A stretch of 64,000 bases of DNA from WJMT01 sp964624145 (GCA_964624145.1 CAZUXT010000016.1:1-64000); one strand, 5' to 3'. Counted from the stretch's first letter, positions 16,689 to 26,139 are shown. A program made the numbers and translations. The notes: generated by a model not told the origin, from the letters alone.

Positions 16689-19600
16689 ATGAAAAAATCC
16701 ATGGTATCAATAGCCGCCTTATTTGTTATCCTCTGTTCTTTCCCCTCCCCATCAAATACCTATTCGAACAATGATGTACGGTTCATTCCCCTTTCTTCAG
16801 ATGAAAACTTGCTGACGCGGCAGATGAAATGGGAAGTCCAGGATAATCCGGAGGCCAGAGACAAGCCGAGCCAATGGGATGTCATGCTCACAGAAACGTC
16901 AGGCATAAAAAACGATGCGAACAAGTGCGCCTCCCTTCTGCTTACCGGCGAAAAATCATGGGGGAACTATTCCCTCCAAACCAGTTTCATTCGATTCGGT
17001 GATGAAGGCGAAGAAGGGATATCCTTTGGCCTGGTATTCGGCTTTCAGGACCCTGAGCATTTTTACTGGGCAGGATATAACTCCGGAGAAGAAAGGTTTG
17101 AGCTTTTGTGCCGGACTCCAGAAGGATTCGATGTTATGGAATTCACTAAAACCGAATTTCCCAAATATAAAAATATCCCCGTACAGCTTGATTTCACAGG
17201 CGAGCGCATCCGTTTTGTGGTTAATAAAAGCATTCTGTTCGATGTTAGCGACGGCCGTTTCCAGAGGGGCCAATGCGGCTTATCTGTATCTGGGCTGGGA
17301 ACGGAAAAAGTTCTTTTCAGCAGCATGACCGTGCAATCATCCGCCCCTCAAGACCTGCCGGAAATGGCTCTTGAAGACCTTCTCTCATTCAATAGAGGAG
17401 CCCGGGTGGTAACGCCTGAAGACCAGATCCATCTGGCTTTGATCGACCACGAAAAAACAATGGATGAGACAGATCCAAAAGGCCTCTTTTTATTGTCCCT
17501 TAAAGAAAACGAGCTTCCTTATGAAGTGGTTTTTTCTTTTCCGCAAGACCAGGAGGCGGAAATACAAAAAATCGGCATCCAGCTCACTGAATCATGGCTT
17601 CCCGGAAGCATTGAGTTCCTCTCATCCCAGGAAAGCAGTGAAGGCTTTCAATCCATCGGAAACTTTGAGAGAACTCCTGACAAAAAAGACTACCAGGAGT
17701 TTGAGGTCAAACCCACAAAAGCAAAATATTTGAAGATGAAAATATTGACCTCAGGTTCCAGTGGTATGACCCCGGAGATGGAAAAAATGATCATTGAAAA
17801 CATGGGGAAGCAGGTCCTTATCAGCGAGGTCTATGCCTACGGCCGATTTTTAAAATCCTCAGGTCAGGATACCGGAGAGGCACAGGCAGATACTCCCCCT
17901 CCGGCACAGGAAATATCCTTTTTCAGCGACTTTAAATCTGAGGACCTTGACGGATGGGAAACATGGGACGACCCTGGAGCTGAACCAGAAAAAAGCATCT
18001 GGAAGCCCGTGCTTACGGAATTTTCCGGGATCTCATGCCAGAACACCACGGAAGAATCAGCCACTCTCCTTATTACTGAAAAGGACGATTGGGAAAATTT
18101 CTCTGTTTCTTTTCGTGTGATGCCCACTACGCAAAAAGGCGGATTCGGCCGGTATTTCGGTATTGTTTTTGGCTATAAAAATCCACAACATTATTACCGC
18201 GCCGGATACAATAAAAGAGACGACCGGTACGAGATGTCACTTTTCTCTGCCCAGGGACTTGAACTTCTGTGCTTTGCCGAAATGGATATTCCGGAAGAAA
18301 AAATCGGAAAACAGATGGATATTGAGCTGAAATCGGTGGCAGACCGCCTTGTGTTCATGGTAGACAGCCAGGTGGTCTTTGACATAGAAGACAGCCGCCC
18401 AAAAAAGGGGAAAATCGGGCTGGAAGCCTCGAGAATCACTCCCCTGGATTCAGGAAGCTATTTGTTTTCTGATATCAAAGTCAGCCAGCTTGATCCGCAA
18501 AATCCGCCTGAGAAAACCGTGCAGGACCTTTTATCCTCAAGAAGAGGGGCGGCTGTGATCTACCGGTCATCTCCTCCTGTTTATTATGAATGGAACCGGA
18601 TGATAGACCACAGCCTGAATCAAAAAGATTACAAAGAAGGCGCCTTTTATTTTGACTTTGAGGACGGTGACCTTCCCAGAGAAGCTGTGTTCTGCTTTCC
18701 TCAGGGAAGATTCGCTGAGATCCATAAAATCGGTATCCGGGTGGGAGAAGAGGACTTCCCTAAAAAATTAAAATTCTCCGTATCAAACAACACCCCGAAA
18801 ACAGGATTCGAGCCTTTGACTGAAATCAATATCAAAGAGAAACCGGATAGCCTGCAGGAATTTGAGGTGGATCCCACAACAGCAAAATATCTGAAAATCC
18901 AAATCGCAGAGGCCTACAGCGAGGAGGAGATCGAGATCCGGGAGATATTCGTCAGCGGTTATTTCAAACAAAGAGGAGAGCAGATGAGCGCCGCAGAAAT
19001 GATGGAAGAAGCCGAACTCAGAGAAAAAGAATCCAACAACACTATCCAGGAAGCCCAGAACCTCCCTCTTCAAACCCTTCTGGGAGGAGAAGTGTCGAAA
19101 AACAATCAGGATATCTTTAGGATCCCGCTTCCCAATATCAAGGACGAAAAACTGGAGATATCGTTCCGAAAATTCGGTATAGTGAATGCAAGAGCCGTTC
19201 TTCAAACCCGTGAAGGGGACGACATCTCCCCTTCTGATATCAAGACCACAGGGGACGTGCAGGTCATGACCTACAGTGTTGAGCCGGGCGATTATTTCCT
19301 TCGCATCACACAGCCTGAGATATATGTGGTCCTCGTTTATGATGACAGCGGTTCCATGAAGGTCAGTGTTCCTACAGTGAAAAAAGTCCTTCGGGGGTAT
19401 TTAACCAACCTTAAAGCAGGATTGGAGCTGAAGCTGATGAAATATACGGACAAAGTGTTTACTCTGTCTGATTTCACCCGGGACCCGGCCCAGCTCACAA
19501 AAGCAGCGGAAAGTGAAGTCCTGGGGGCCGGGCAAACAGACACCTTTAACGGACTGCACACGGCTATTGATGAAGTCAAAATAAAAGACGGAAACAGAGC

Positions 19601-20777
19601 TGTGATCGCTGTGCTGGACGAACTCGTCTGCCAGCAGGACGACTGGAAGCTCGCCTACATAGAGCTCTGGGATGCCATCCTTGATACAGGTGTCATATTC
19701 TCTACCATAGGAGTCCAGCCCGGATGGCACAGCAAATCAGATTATTTTGACAGCACTTTGAATCAAATCTTCAGTGAGATCGCCTACTCTACCGGGGGTC
19801 AGTTCTATCATTCCCCCTCAGACGAGCAGATCGAACAGAGCGCCAAAACGATCTTCGAACAATTCACCTCAGCTATCCCCTACCTTATCCGGGCAGAATT
19901 GAAAAAAGAAGAAAAGCCAAAGGAAGAGAAAAAAGTCAAAAAACAGGGTTCTCTCCAAATCCTCTTCAAGGAAGGAGAAGAAAAAGCCACAATCAATAAC
20001 GTGGAGCTGATCGTGGATGCCTCCAATTCAATGTGGGGACAAATCCAGGGAAAAAGCAAGATCTCCATTGCCAAAGAGGTGCTTGAGCAGATCATCACCA
20101 GCCTTCCGGAGGACATGAATGTGGGCCTGCGTTTGTACGGCCACCGCTATTCTTTAAGGGACAGCCGCGCGTGTGAAGATACGGAACTGGCTGTTCCGAT
20201 AGGGCCTGTTAACAAACAGGAAATGACAGACATGGTCCGTTCCATCAAGCCTAAAGGAAAAACACCCCTGGTGTATTCAGTGCTGCAGGCAGCCGGAGAC
20301 TTCGAAGACATAGACAAAGGGACCATTGTCCTCATAAGCGACGGCATCGAAAGCTGCGGAGGTGATATTCACTCCATTGCTGCACAGATAAATGAGACGG
20401 GAGCGGACCTCAGTCTTCATATCATAGGATTCGGTATAAAAGAAGCTGAACACCGCGGACAGCTTGAATCAATCGCCCGATCCACGAGCGGAAAATATCT
20501 GGATGCAAAAAATGCGAACGAGCTTTTCTCTTCCCTTGAAGAGACGCTTCAGGTCGAATTCACGGTAACGGATGAAAAAGGAGAAACAGCAGGGAGCGGC
20601 TTTGTCGGAGGGAATCCCGTTGAACTCACTGAAGGTTCCTACACGCTGAGATTGATGCTGGCACCGGAAGTCATAGAGCAAAAAATCAATATCAAAGCTG
20701 ACCAGACCCTCGTCTTTACGCTGGTCAGAGAGGATGACAAATGGACTCTCAAGGAATCACATGAGGAGGCATTATGA
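16689..20777 (+). CDS. large secreted protein with duplicated N-terminal module and two VWA domains
   Basis: 1362 residues with a signal peptide (KKSMVSIAALFVILCSFPSP). Residues about 30-395 and 415-765 are two copies of one module: a LamG/DUF1080-like sandwich (FGLVFGFQDPEHFYWAGYN versus FGIVFGYKNPQHYYRAGYN) followed by a discoidin-like domain (EFEVKPTKAKYLKMKI versus EFEVDPTTAKYLKIQI). A PPC-like segment follows. Two von Willebrand A domains come next, with MIDAS motifs DDSGSM near 885 and DASNSM near 1107; the second has an intact TPLVYSV and LISDGIESCGG. Probably a periplasmic or surface adhesion or assembly factor that binds metal and carbohydrate-like ligands. Its stop overlaps the next start (ATGA). 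Confidence 0.82.
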   Translation: MKKSMVSIAALFVILCSFPSPSNTYSNNDVRFIPLSSDENLLTRQMKWEVQDNPEARDKPSQWDVMLTETSGIKNDANKCASLLLTGEKSWGNYSLQTSFIRFGDEGEEGISFGLVFGFQDPEHFYWAGYNSGEERFELLCRTPEGFDVMEFTKTEFPKYKNIPVQLDFTGERIRFVVNKSILFDVSDGRFQRGQCGLSVSGLGTEKVLFSSMTVQSSAPQDLPEMALEDLLSFNRGARVVTPEDQIHLALIDHEKTMDETDPKGLFLLSLKENELPYEVVFSFPQDQEAEIQKIGIQLTESWLPGSIEFLSSQESSEGFQSIGNFERTPDKKDYQEFEVKPTKAKYLKMKILTSGSSGMTPEMEKMIIENMGKQVLISEVYAYGRFLKSSGQDTGEAQADTPPPAQEISFFSDFKSEDLDGWETWDDPGAEPEKSIWKPVLTEFSGISCQNTTEESATLLITEKDDWENFSVSFRVMPTTQKGGFGRYFGIVFGYKNPQHYYRAGYNKRDDRYEMSLFSAQGLELLCFAEMDIPEEKIGKQMDIELKSVADRLVFMVDSQVVFDIEDSRPKKGKIGLEASRITPLDSGSYLFSDIKVSQLDPQNPPEKTVQDLLSSRRGAAVIYRSSPPVYYEWNRMIDHSLNQKDYKEGAFYFDFEDGDLPREAVFCFPQGRFAEIHKIGIRVGEEDFPKKLKFSVSNNTPKTGFEPLTEINIKEKPDSLQEFEVDPTTAKYLKIQIAEAYSEEEIEIREIFVSGYFKQRGEQMSAAEMMEEAELREKESNNTIQEAQNLPLQTLLGGEVSKNNQDIFRIPLPNIKDEKLEISFRKFGIVNARAVLQTREGDDISPSDIKTTGDVQVMTYSVEPGDYFLRITQPEIYVVLVYDDSGSMKVSVPTVKKVLRGYLTNLKAGLELKLMKYTDKVFTLSDFTRDPAQLTKAAESEVLGAGQTDTFNGLHTAIDEVKIKDGNRAVIAVLDELVCQQDDWKLAYIELWDAILDTGVIFSTIGVQPGWHSKSDYFDSTLNQIFSEIAYSTGGQFYHSPSDEQIEQSAKTIFEQFTSAIPYLIRAELKKEEKPKEEKKVKKQGSLQILFKEGEEKATINNVELIVDASNSMWGQIQGKSKISIAKEVLEQIITSLPEDMNVGLRLYGHRYSLRDSRACEDTELAVPIGPVNKQEMTDMVRSIKPKGKTPLVYSVLQAAGDFEDIDKGTIVLISDGIESCGGDIHSIAAQINETGADLSLHIIGFGIKEAEHRGQLESIARSTSGKYLDAKNANELFSSLEETLQVEFTVTDEKGETAGSGFVGGNPVELTEGSYTLRLMLAPEVIEQKINIKADQTLVFTLVREDDKWTLKESHEEAL

Positions 20778-23164
20778 AAAAGACAAAAACAGGCAGACTG
20801 TTTGCCATTCCTCTTCTCCTTTGTATTGTATTTTTCATCTCCTCAAACGGGCAGATCAAAGAAAAAGACCTTCCCGGAGAAGAAGAGATCCATGCGGCTC
20901 TTGGTGAGCTTGAAAATATGTACGAACAGCTTGAGGAGTGGAGGGATGAATTGGATAAAAAGAGCTTCAGCCCAGAAGCTCTGGTGGACGAGGTGGGAAG
21001 CCATATGGATACGCTCTATCAATGGGTCAGAGACAACACCTTGCTCGTCCCTTACAGAGGCACATTCCGGGGCCCGGGAGGAGTGCTCATGGACAGGGTC
21101 GGAAACAGTCTGGACCGCGCGCTTCTCCTTAATGAGCTTCTCTATGAAGCCGGCTATGAGGTTCGTCTGGCAAAAGGCACTCTTTCGGATGAAGAGGCAG
21201 GCAGGCTTTTGCAGAAGCTGCGGCTGCGTGCAGGCTCTTTCCCTTTTCCTGATAATGTGCAGGGAGTTCCATCCGGAAATGAGCGCACAGAAGAGTTTGC
21301 TTTAAAATTCGATATGGACAAAAACAAACTCAATAAGGATTTAATGAATCGGATCAAGGCACAGGAACTGCTGGAAAAGAAAATACGCTCAAGAGCGGAA
21401 AGACAGGCGGAAGCCTTGGCCGCGGCTGTAAAAAATTCAGGCGCTGCGAATAGAGTTGACCGCAGCGTTCGGGACAGAGAAGCCCTGAAGGAGCACTGGT
21501 GGGTGCAGATCAGTGAAGACGGGACATGGATGGATCTGGATCCCTGTTTTCCGGATTTCAAGCCGGGCCAGACTCTTTCGGAACCTGATGACTTTTATGA
21601 TGCGGATGACCTGGATGAAGAGCAAGCCCACCTTATCCACATCCGTTTTATCATCGAACAGTGGAAAAGCGGTGATGTAGAGGAAAAAACAGTCCTTGAA
21701 CATACGGTCCGTCCGGATGAACTCAGTGACAGCCGGCTCCTGATCCGCCATTATCCGCTGGACTGGCCCACGGATGAGAATCTTTTTGAAGCCGAGGACC
21801 TCATCTCAAACCTGAAGAACGTCGTCCTCGAACAGAAATCATGGATCCCCACACTGACTGTGGATTCAGATGAATTGGAGGGGACCATGTTTAACCACAC
21901 CGGCGGGCTGGTTGAAAAAAAATCGGGCTCAGGAGGAGTCGGAGCATTCAGCCGGAGCATGTTCAAAGCCTTTGGCGCGAAGGAGAAAAAGGAGGAACCG
22001 GCAAAAGATACCTATCTTACTGCGGAGTGGATCGAATACGAACTCTGCTCTCCGGGTCAACCCGGCCGTACCATGCGCAGGGAAGTCTTTGATCTGCTGG
22101 GGCCGGCTCAAAGGGCAGAGGAATCCATTCCCGCCCCTGAAATAAAGACCGGAGACCAGATGAAACGCTGCCTCAGCATGCTCGGCCAGACTGAAGTTCT
22201 TGTTATCACCGGACGGTTTTCCGACGGATTCATGGAGTATCTGACCATTGAAAACCTGCTTTCCAATCAAGAGGCTGTCCTTGAGCTTTTTGAAAGCCTT
22301 AAAGAACCCGATCCACAGCAAGTGCTCAATCAAATAGCGGAAATCACATCCCCGCCTGGAAAGCTCTATGATATGGCTCTGGCCAGGTCCCGATTCGGAT
22401 GGGCGGGAAAAGGAATTTTTCTCGATCACCCAAATCTCATCAGTCTTCATTCTCAATTAAAGCTAAATCCTGAGGGAGAGCTTGTGAAATACAGAAGCAT
22501 GGACATCATTGAAAATGACGTGTCTGTGCTTCAGGAACAAGATTTTTTCATCCGTCTGGGTCAGGGGGTTTTTGACACGAACATCGAAGCCCTCCTCATG
22601 CCTCCCGGAGAAAAAATCCTTAACACCAGTGAGGTTTTCAATAAAGGCTCCGAGTGGATAACCCTTATCGGTCCGGAAGACAAAGGATTCAAAAATCTGG
22701 AACTTGACAAAAATGTGCATGAACATATTAAGCAGGACCTTAAGAATGGCTATATGGTTGTTGCGCCAAAAAAGGCTTTCGAAATCAACGGGGAAGATGG
22801 CACCACCTGGTGGAGGATCGATCCTGAAACAGGTCATACCCTCGGTATAGGAACGCACGGCCAAGGCCAGGCCATGGTTGAATATGCGGAAGTGGCCCAG
22901 ACCATGATCCAGCTCAAACTTCAAATCGAATCTTATATGGGCATCTTCGCCTGCATCATGAACACGGCCGCGTATGCGCTTGCAGGAGGAGATACCACGG
23001 AGCAGCATAAAATGGCTGTGGCAAAATGCATATGGGATACTGTGTGCAATTATATGCTGGGAAAACTCACCGGGCATTTTCTTGCTGACACTATCTGGTC
23101 ATGCTTTATTGTGGAGAAAACCGTTGACTGGCTCAGCGGGGAACTGTGCGGATCCGCTTTTTGA
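20774..23164 (+). CDS. secreted transglutaminase-like protein
   Basis: 796 residues with an N-terminal signal peptide (FAIPLLLCIVFFISS). Residues about 75-145 read LYQWVRDNTLLVPYRGTFRGPGG, then GNSLDRALLLNELLYEAGYEVRLAKG, the core of transglutaminase-like proteins, and HWWVQI with WMDLDP (about 240-255) supplies the His and Asp strands. The usual catalytic Cys position is occupied by Asn/Ser, as I recall for a subgroup with the GNxxDxA pattern, so the enzymatic chemistry is uncertain. The C-terminal half has a hydrophobic glycine-alanine segment near 715-740. It is the last gene of the three-gene secreted operon, coupled to the VWA gene by an ATGA overlap and an AGGAGG site. Confidence 0.72.
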   Translation: MKKTKTGRLFAIPLLLCIVFFISSNGQIKEKDLPGEEEIHAALGELENMYEQLEEWRDELDKKSFSPEALVDEVGSHMDTLYQWVRDNTLLVPYRGTFRGPGGVLMDRVGNSLDRALLLNELLYEAGYEVRLAKGTLSDEEAGRLLQKLRLRAGSFPFPDNVQGVPSGNERTEEFALKFDMDKNKLNKDLMNRIKAQELLEKKIRSRAERQAEALAAAVKNSGAANRVDRSVRDREALKEHWWVQISEDGTWMDLDPCFPDFKPGQTLSEPDDFYDADDLDEEQAHLIHIRFIIEQWKSGDVEEKTVLEHTVRPDELSDSRLLIRHYPLDWPTDENLFEAEDLISNLKNVVLEQKSWIPTLTVDSDELEGTMFNHTGGLVEKKSGSGGVGAFSRSMFKAFGAKEKKEEPAKDTYLTAEWIEYELCSPGQPGRTMRREVFDLLGPAQRAEESIPAPEIKTGDQMKRCLSMLGQTEVLVITGRFSDGFMEYLTIENLLSNQEAVLELFESLKEPDPQQVLNQIAEITSPPGKLYDMALARSRFGWAGKGIFLDHPNLISLHSQLKLNPEGELVKYRSMDIIENDVSVLQEQDFFIRLGQGVFDTNIEALLMPPGEKILNTSEVFNKGSEWITLIGPEDKGFKNLELDKNVHEHIKQDLKNGYMVVAPKKAFEINGEDGTTWWRIDPETGHTLGIGTHGQGQAMVEYAEVAQTMIQLKLQIESYMGIFACIMNTAAYALAGGDTTEQHKMAVAKCIWDTVCNYMLGKLTGHFLADTIWSCFIVEKTVDWLSGELCGSAF

Positions 23165-23229
23165 CTTTAAACTTCTCTCTCAAACCATTATACTTTCCTT
23201 TTAACCAGGGTAATAAATAAGGAGGAAAT

Positions 23230-24654
23230 ATGAAAGAATTCAAATTACTGATCAATGGAAACTGGGAACAAGGCTCTGAAATACGGGAAATCACATCGCC
23301 TTATGACGGAAAAGCGGTGGGAAAAGTGCACTTTGCCGATAAATCACAGGTTGAAAAAGCCATTGAACAGGCTTATGCGGCTTTTAAAAAGACAAAGCTC
23401 CTCTCAAGCCATGAACGCTCCCAGGTGCTGGAGACTATATCGAATGAGATTAAAAAACGGGAACAGGAGCTGGCCGAATCCATTGTAATGGGCGCAGGGA
23501 AACCTATCAAATCTTCACGGGTGGAAGTCTCAAGAGCTGTCAATACATTTAAAATCGCCGCGGAAGAGGCCAAGCGGATAAACGGAGAAATCATACCGCT
23601 CGACCTTATGCCCCAGACTGAAAACCGCTGGGGATTTGTACGCCGCTTCCCGATCGGTGTCATAGCCGGAATCAGTCCTTTCAACTTCCCCCTTAATCTG
23701 ATGGCGCATAAAGTCGCTCCTGCCCTGGCTTCAGGAAATGCGTTCATATCAAGGCCTGCCTCCCAGGTCTCCATAACGGATATGATACTGGCAGACATCA
23801 TTAACAGCACGGATTATCCTGCGGGCGGATTCAATGCGGTCCCCTGCGGTTATCAGGCAGCCGATGCCTTTACAGAGGATAAAAAGGTCAAAATGATCAC
23901 ATTCACGGGAAGTCCGGATATAGGGTGGGACCTCAAGAAAAGGGCGCATAAAAAAATCGTGACTTTGGAGCTTGGCGGGAACGCGGCTGTGGTGATCGAA
24001 CCTGATGCCAACCTGGATTATGCCCTGCCCCGGACCGTTCTCGGCGCTTACGCTTACTCGGGACAGGTCTGCATTTCCATACAGCGTGTTTATGTGCACG
24101 AAAAAATATACGACCGGTTCCTGTCGGATTTCATAGATTCGGTGAAAAATTTGAAAATGGGAGACCCCATGAAAGAGACCACGGATGTGGGCCCCATGAT
24201 TACTACGGCGGCGGCTGAGCAGACCGAAGAATGGCTTGAGGAAGCCATTAATGAGGGAGCGCGCATTGTGTGCGGGGGAAAGAGGGATGGATCCCTGTTT
24301 GAACCCACAGTGATCACCGAGTGCAAACCGGACTTGAGAATATCATGGCTGGAAGCTTTTGCCCCGGTGGCTGTGGTGTACAGGTATGATGATTTTGAGA
24401 AGGCGCTGGAGGAAGTCAATAATTCCATATACGGACTTCAGGCAGGCGTTTTCACGAATGATCTCAACAAAGCCTTCCGCGCATATGAGGAGCTGGACGT
24501 GGGGGGGGTTGTTGTCAATGATATCCCGACCTTTCGTATTGACCACATGCCGTACGGCGGGATCAAAGAAAGCGGATTCGGAAGGGAAGGCCTGAAGTAT
24601 GCCATCGAAGAAATGACAGAAAGGAAGCTCATGGCCCTCAATCTGAAGATATAA
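23230..24654 (+). CDS. NAD(P)-dependent aldehyde dehydrogenase
   Basis: A 474-residue enzyme with full ALDH landmarks: the oxyanion Asn in ISPFNFP (about 152), the Rossmann turn TFTGSPDIG (225-233), general base Glu247 in TLELGGN, catalytic Cys281 in SGQVCIS, and EAFAPVAVV. It oxidises an aldehyde to an acid in the cytosol. The coenzyme-binding lysine usual before a proline (VKP) is replaced by arginine in FISRPASQ, so cofactor use may differ. It begins after a GGAGGAAAT site, 65 bases behind the secreted operon. Substrate not determinable from sequence; the overall style is near non-phosphorylating glyceraldehyde-3-phosphate and succinate-semialdehyde type enzymes. Confidence 0.92.
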   Translation: MKEFKLLINGNWEQGSEIREITSPYDGKAVGKVHFADKSQVEKAIEQAYAAFKKTKLLSSHERSQVLETISNEIKKREQELAESIVMGAGKPIKSSRVEVSRAVNTFKIAAEEAKRINGEIIPLDLMPQTENRWGFVRRFPIGVIAGISPFNFPLNLMAHKVAPALASGNAFISRPASQVSITDMILADIINSTDYPAGGFNAVPCGYQAADAFTEDKKVKMITFTGSPDIGWDLKKRAHKKIVTLELGGNAAVVIEPDANLDYALPRTVLGAYAYSGQVCISIQRVYVHEKIYDRFLSDFIDSVKNLKMGDPMKETTDVGPMITTAAAEQTEEWLEEAINEGARIVCGGKRDGSLFEPTVITECKPDLRISWLEAFAPVAVVYRYDDFEKALEEVNNSIYGLQAGVFTNDLNKAFRAYEELDVGGVVVNDIPTFRIDHMPYGGIKESGFGREGLKYAIEEMTERKLMALNLKI

Positions 24655-24704
24655 AAATCTTTTTTCTGTTGTCTTTTTTGATAGAGATGAACGAAGAAAT
24701 ATAA

Positions 24705-24880
24705 TCAGAACGGTTTTTACTTGACAGGATTTTTATAGAGTCATAAACTGATAATTCATGTCTAGAGTCTTAAAATCAAATAAAATTAATTTTCCGTTAT
24801 CTATACTAAATTTATTATTATTCAACCCGGAGGTATCATATGAAAACCATTAGTCTATCTGACGTAAGAAACAAGGTCAG
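24705..24880. repeat. 176-bp direct repeat, left copy
   Basis: Base-for-base identical by eye to 26138-26313. It contains the fumarase promoter, leader, GGAGG ribosome site and first codons. It ends exactly where the mobile-element sequence begins, so the element sits between two copies of host sequence. Confidence 0.93.
24721..24749 (+). promoter_or_regulatory. duplicated copy of the fumarase promoter
   Basis: TTGACA (24721-24726), 17-bp spacer, TAAACT (24744-24749), inside the left direct repeat. It now transcribes only a 15-codon remnant and then the element. Confidence 0.5.
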
Positions 24881-24887
24881 GGGATAG
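24840..24887 (+). pseudogene. truncated fumarase alpha-subunit start
   Basis: The ATG and the next 12 codons match the intact gene at 26273 (MKTISLSDVRNKV), then the frame enters the G-rich left end of the mobile element and stops at TAG 24885-24887 after 15 codons. The ribosome site is retained. This is a by-product of the 176-bp duplication and encodes no function. Confidence 0.85.
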
Positions 24888-25009
24888 GGGGGGGACGGAC
24901 CATAGGATAGGCGATAGGGGGGGACGGACCATAGTATTTTCTTTTATATCAACAAGTTAAGATAGGGGGGGGACGGACCATAGTATTTTCTTTTATATCA
25001 ACAAGTTAA
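24883..25009. repeat. tandem GATAGGGGGGGACGGACCATAG repeats
   Basis: Three units start at 24883, 24913 and 24961. The first is only the 23-base core with eight G; the other two are 48 and 49 bases and add an AT-rich tail (24935-24960 and 24984-25009). They differ in G-run length (8, 7, 8). The core includes the half that pairs with the right end of the element. Confidence 0.9.
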
Positions 25010-25078
25010 TGAAAAATATACCCCTAATTTTTCGCTTAGACAGTAAATTTTAGTGGTATAATCATTGTTCTAAGGAAT

Positions 25079-25789
25079 TTATCCTTGATACAACTCAAAT
25101 CCTCCTTCGTGTTCGATTATTCTTCTATTTTTAAATTTTAGAGGCAATCGGTGATTTATCTTTTTTAAAAAATCTTTACTTCCCACAGCTATACTCTCTG
25201 TCCACTTTGGCTCTCTTTGATGGCATCTTGACTCAACCTTTTCATCGATTATTTCTTTATATGTATATATGAGATGCTCTTGGTTTTTCACGCCCAACAA
25301 CTTAATTAAACAAGGAAAATCAATAATTTTATATCTTTCCCTATGAGCTATTATTTCATTATACCCGCTGTACGGCCATTCAGAAGGATGTTCGACGACT
25401 CCTGCTCTCAGCATATTTAAATCGATATAAATCATGCATTGTAGTAAATGAGTGTCCGATTCTACAGCTGTTGCATGGTACCGATCCTCCCAAAATGCAC
25501 CCTTCCGTTTTTTTCTGTGATTATATTCCCATGCAGTTCGACCAGCAATCAAGTTCATGCTATTCGCAATAAAGCTTGCTTGTAAATTATCACGTATCAA
25601 TAAATGAATATGATTTGAAGTTACCATATAATTCAATATATGGATTTTAAATCTCTTCTTTGCTTGAAACAGCCAATACAACCATCGTTTTCTATCGCGC
25701 ACAAATTTAAGCAAAAAATCCCGGTTATGGCAACGTTGTGTAATATGCCAAATTAAATTTGACATATAATGACGATTTGCTCTAGCCAT
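25079..25789 (-). CDS. REP-associated-type tyrosine transposase (Y1_Tnp, IS200-like)
   Basis: A 236-residue single-strand transposase. The HUH metal motif is HIH at residues 60-62 (TSNHIHLLI) and the probable nucleophile is Tyr121 in CMIYIDLNMLRAGVV, the place of the RAYT-family Y-x-x-N-P-x-R-A motif, here with Met for Pro. GAFWEDRYHATAVE is also a family hallmark. It is longer at the C-terminus than typical Y1 proteins and ends basic. These enzymes nick and rejoin single-stranded DNA at hairpins; the inverted GGAC palindromes flanking it are the likely substrates. It appears intact, so recent activity is possible. Unlike neighbours, its codons are visibly AT-rich. Confidence 0.9.
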   Translation of the reverse strand: MARANRHYMSNLIWHITQRCHNRDFLLKFVRDRKRWLYWLFQAKKRFKIHILNYMVTSNHIHLLIRDNLQASFIANSMNLIAGRTAWEYNHRKKRKGAFWEDRYHATAVESDTHLLQCMIYIDLNMLRAGVVEHPSEWPYSGYNEIIAHRERYKIIDFPCLIKLLGVKNQEHLIYTYKEIIDEKVESRCHQREPKWTESIAVGSKDFLKKINHRLPLKFKNRRIIEHEGGFELYQG

Positions 25790-26103
25790 TTGTTTATTTC
25801 TTTCTATCCGATATCCAATCCAGAAATTTCAAACCTTTGACTTCTGCCATCTGCTTAAATAGACGACATTCATATTAAAAACACTCATTTCAACTCAAGA
25901 TGAGTCGGATGTTGGGAAGCATGGAAGAGCCCTTTAAGTGCATATAAAACCTCTCCATCGATTAAGCAGTTTGTAAGTGATACAAGAATGGGAACTTTTT
26001 AAAAAGGCGATTTTTATATTAAAATTGTCCACCTAAGCTTAAAATAAGGGGGAAATATCAGTCTATATATAAGGAAACAAACAAAAACCCATGGTCCGTC
26101 CCC

Positions 26104-26139
26104 CAAATTAGTTCCAAATTAGTTCACCCAAATTAGTTC
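26104..26139. repeat. three CAAATTAGTTC units at the right junction
   Basis: The 11-base unit occurs at 26104-26114, 26115-26125 and 26129-26139, with ACC between the second and third. The last overlaps the first two bases of the right direct repeat. Confidence 0.88.

Larger units (their letters stand above)
24881..26137. mobile_element. Y1/RAYT-type insertion within the fumarase 5' region
   Basis: This 1257-bp segment separates the two host repeats. It carries one transposase gene on the minus strand. GGGGGACGGACCAT at the left (24890-24903) is matched in inverted orientation by ATGGTCCGTCCCCC at the right (26091-26104). The stretch 25790-26090 upstream of the transposase is AT-rich and I see no gene in it. 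The bounds are defined by where the direct repeats stop. Such GGAC-type palindromes near a Y1 transposase recall REP elements mobilised by RAYTs. Confidence 0.8.

Noticed and set aside
24883..25009. Possible CRISPR array
   Set aside because: The units are directly tandem with no unique spacers of regular size, and no cas genes are present.
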